From NCBI GenBank assembly GCA_038230775.1, contig JBBRMQ010000235.1, positions 1 through 6,679 of the forward strand: a stretch of 6,679 bases of DNA, in the 5' to 3' direction. The notes beneath the pieces were generated by a model. The model did not search any database. It was not told where the DNA came from and saw only the letters and a list, made by a program, of their open reading frames with translations. Below are positions 5,139 to 6,679 of the stretch, one piece after another. Source of the DNA: JBBRMQ01 sp038230775 (GTDB lineage Bacteria > Acidobacteriota > Thermoanaerobaculia > Gp7-AA8). A program made the position numbers and the translations under genes. Every line of letters starts with the position of its first letter. Position 1 is the stretch's first letter.

Positions 5139-6360
5139 GGTTGTCATTCCCATCGCCGCTGTCTTCATCCTCCTCCTCGGCGCCGGATGGACGCGCAACA
5201 AGCTGGCCGCCGATCGCGCGGGCGACTGGGTCCGCGTCACGCACGGCGATCTGATCACCGGCGTCGACGTCACAGGCACGCTCGCCTCGATCGATTCGGG
5301 CACGTTCGGACCTCCGCAGATCAACGACCACTGGGATTTCAAGATCTCGATGCTCGCGCCGGAAGGCGCCGAGGTGAAGGCGGGGCAGCCGGTGTTGGCG
5401 TTCGACAGCACGGAGCTCACCAAGCGTCTTCAGGAGAAGAGCGCCGAGGCGGATCAGGCCCGCAAGGAGATCGAGAAGCGGCGGGCTGATCTTGCGTTGC
5501 GCCGCGAGGATGAGCGTCTCAAGCTCGCCGAGTCGGAAGGGCGCGAACGCAAGGCCTCGCTGAAGCTGGAGTCGCCGTCGGACATCCAGAACATCAACGA
5601 GCGGAAGCAGATCGAATTCGATCTCAAGCTCGCGAAGCGCGAGGTGGCGGCAACGAAGTCGCGGCTAACGTCGCTCGAGCGCGCAGCCGCGGCGGAGATC
5701 GCGCTGCTGGAGAGCAAGGAGAAGCGCGCGTCGTCCATCGTGGCCGATACACAGAAATCGATTCAGATGATGACGATCCGCGCGCCGCGCAACGGCACGA
5801 TCGTCTACGTGACGAACTGGCGCGGCGACAAGAAGAAGATGGGCGACACCTGCTGGCGCATGGAGCGCGTGATCGAGATTCCCGACCTGACCCGCATGAT
5901 GGCGAAGGGTGACGTGGATGAAGTCGACGCCGGCAAGGTCGCGGTGGGGCAGCGCGTCACGTTGCGCCTCGACGCACATCCCGACGAAGAGTTCCACGGC
6001 ACCATCCATACCACCGCACGCACCGTACAGCAGCAGAAGGGGACGCAGGATCCGCTGAAGGTGCTTCGCGTCGACATCGAGCTCGATCGCACCGAGCAGG
6101 CCAAGATGCGTCCGGGGATGCGCTTCCAGGGAACCGTGGAACTGGCGCGATCGAAACAGGCGACGCTGATTCCGCGCTCCGCGGTGTTCGTGACCGCTCG
6201 CGGTCCGGTTGCTTATCGGCGCGGCGTATTTTCGGTGAAGGAAGTTCCGCTCCAGCTCGGACGCCAGAACGACAAGTCGGTTGAGGTGTTGTCGGGAGTC
6301 TCCGCGAGCGATCTCGTGCTGCAGCCGAAGGCGGAAGAGAAGGAGCCGTCGAAATCGTGA
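5119..6360 (+). CDS. Efflux adaptor 2: HlyD/MacA-type adaptor with N-terminal membrane anchor
   Basis: A 413-aa adaptor from GTG 5119. Basic residues RLRK (4-7) precede a membrane helix, about 8-24 (VVIPIAAVFILLLGAGW), without a lipobox, so it is anchored in the inner membrane with its body in the periplasm. The first lipoyl half is at 73-97 (FKISMLAPEGAEVKAGQPVL). A coiled-coil hairpin spans about 97-217, dense in K, R and E, with the tip near LESPSD (150-155). The second lipoyl half is at 219-255 (TIRAPRNGTIVYVTNW). The beta-barrel is at 256-342, including VDEVDAGKVAVGQRVTLRL. The membrane-proximal domain is at 343-405, followed by a charged tail. R144, L148 and D155 have the spacing of the R-L-S/D tip motif linked to TolC docking in AcrA/MacA. 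The alignment is by eye. It shares WxGxK and RPGM/RPGL segments with adaptor 1, consistent with old duplication, but overall identity is low. Its stop overlaps adaptor 3 (GTGA). Confidence 0.9.
   Translation: MSGRLRKVVIPIAAVFILLLGAGWTRNKLAADRAGDWVRVTHGDLITGVDVTGTLASIDSGTFGPPQINDHWDFKISMLAPEGAEVKAGQPVLAFDSTELTKRLQEKSAEADQARKEIEKRRADLALRREDERLKLAESEGRERKASLKLESPSDIQNINERKQIEFDLKLAKREVAATKSRLTSLERAAAAEIALLESKEKRASSIVADTQKSIQMMTIRAPRNGTIVYVTNWRGDKKKMGDTCWRMERVIEIPDLTRMMAKGDVDEVDAGKVAVGQRVTLRLDAHPDEEFHGTIHTTARTVQQQKGTQDPLKVLRVDIELDRTEQAKMRPGMRFQGTVELARSKQATLIPRSAVFVTARGPVAYRRGVFSVKEVPLQLGRQNDKSVEVLSGVSASDLVLQPKAEEKEPSKS
6340..6345 (+). promoter_or_regulatory. Ribosome binding site for adaptor 3
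   Basis: AAGGAG lies 11 nt upstream of GTG 6357, a somewhat long but workable spacing. No such site precedes the in-frame GTG codons at 6375 or 6417, so 6357 is favoured as the start. Confidence 0.45.
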
Positions 6361-6679
6361 GCATCCTTTTTAATGTGAGGACCGGCTTCAGCCGGTCACG
6401 TGACCGGCTGAAGCCGGTGCTCACACTTGTTCTCCTTGTTGCGTGCCACGGCAACGACCAATCGACGCCGACGTTCAAAGTCGAGCCGGTCCGCTTCTCG
6501 CGACGCGTCACCGCCGACGGCAACCTGAAGTCGACGAAGGCCACACCTGTCAGCGCGCCGGCTGACGCGCCCGAATCGTTGAAGGTTGCGTGGATCGCCG
6601 GTGACGGCGATCTCGTGAAGAAAGACGAAGTCATCGTCCGCTTTGATCCCACCGACTACCAGTCCCAACTTCTCGAGGG
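6357..6679 (+). CDS. Efflux adaptor 3: HlyD-type lipoprotein adaptor, N-terminal part (cut by window edge)
   Basis: 107 codons are visible; the rest lies beyond the right edge. The start GTG overlaps the stop of adaptor 2 (GTGA). Residues 13-30 look like a lipoprotein signal peptide: basic RSRDRLK, hydrophobic PVLTLVLLVA, then Cys30 in lipobox LVAC. Residues 41-107 match the start of a HlyD/MacA adaptor: FSRRVTADGNLKSTKATPV, then the lipoyl half-motif VAWIAGDGDLVKKDEVIVRFD (77-97), then the expected entry to a coiled coil. Residues 7-23 are encoded by a near-perfect 52-bp palindrome, so the basic region of the signal peptide derives from a repeat. GTG 6375 at the palindrome edge could also start the protein. 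GTG 6417 would leave no basic residues before the hydrophobic stretch and is unlikely. It is the third adaptor in the operon, and a transport ATPase/permease probably follows. Confidence 0.8.
   Translation, partial: MSILFNVRTGFSRSRDRLKPVLTLVLLVACHGNDQSTPTFKVEPVRFSRRVTADGNLKSTKATPVSAPADAPESLKVAWIAGDGDLVKKDEVIVRFDPTDYQSQLLE
6374..6425. repeat. 52-bp near-perfect palindrome (REP-like) inside the adaptor 3 reading frame
   Basis: The centre is CACGTG, with the symmetry axis between 6399 and 6400. The inner 19 bp of each arm (6381-6399 and 6400-6418) are perfectly complementary, position 6380 against 6419 is the only mismatch (G-G), and the outer TGTGAG/CTCACA pairs again. Each arm contains the smaller palindrome ACCGGCTTCAGCCGGT-like unit. 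In the adaptor frame it reads GFSRSRDRLKPVLT; the opposite strand reads the same peptide because the element is symmetric. I recognise this peptide from spurious N-termini in Acidobacteriota-type proteins, which suggests a dispersed genomic repeat. That is memory, not a search. Confidence 0.9.

Overview
The window is GC-rich and gene-dense and looks like a chromosomal piece of a Gram-negative, possibly uncultured bacterium. Two predicted lipoproteins, periplasmic membrane-fusion adaptors and a dTDP-rhamnose gene support a double-membrane cell. A long palindrome near the right end, whose translation includes GFSRSRDRLKPVLT, resembles abundant repeats I associate with Acidobacteriota. I therefore lean to that phylum with modest confidence; no gene here settles the taxonomy.

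Left part (1-1480): a Crp/Fnr-family regulator on the minus strand runs off the left edge. It is divergent from a small VOC (glyoxalase/bleomycin-resistance fold) protein at 839-1258. A complete tRNA-Asp(GTC) with encoded CCA lies on the minus strand at 1345-1421.

Middle (1481-3772): rfbC (dTDP-4-dehydrorhamnose 3,5-epimerase, minus strand) lies head to head with a LuxR/NarL-type regulator whose receiver domain is degenerate and shortened. The two starts are about 10 bp apart. The regulator's stop codon directly abuts the ATG of an AI-2E (PerM/TqsA) family membrane permease, so those two genes form a tight pair.

Right part (3773-6679): an intergenic region with an 83-bp imperfect inverted repeat, a small dyad and a good sigma70-like promoter precedes an operon of three consecutive HlyD/MacA-type adaptors. 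Adaptor 1 is a predicted lipoprotein, adaptor 2 is anchored by an N-terminal membrane helix, and adaptor 3 (cut by the window edge) is again a predicted lipoprotein. The genes overlap by 20 nt and 4 nt. ABC permease/ATPase genes (MacB type) would be expected beyond the right edge, but none is visible.

The most striking observation is at 6374-6425. A near-perfect 52-bp palindrome sits inside the reading frame of adaptor 3 and encodes the basic part of its lipoprotein signal peptide. This looks like an extragenic repeat captured as coding sequence. Other points for a second look are the three-adaptor architecture, the decayed 83-bp inverted repeat, and the LuxR protein with a pseudo-receiver next to an AI-2E permease.
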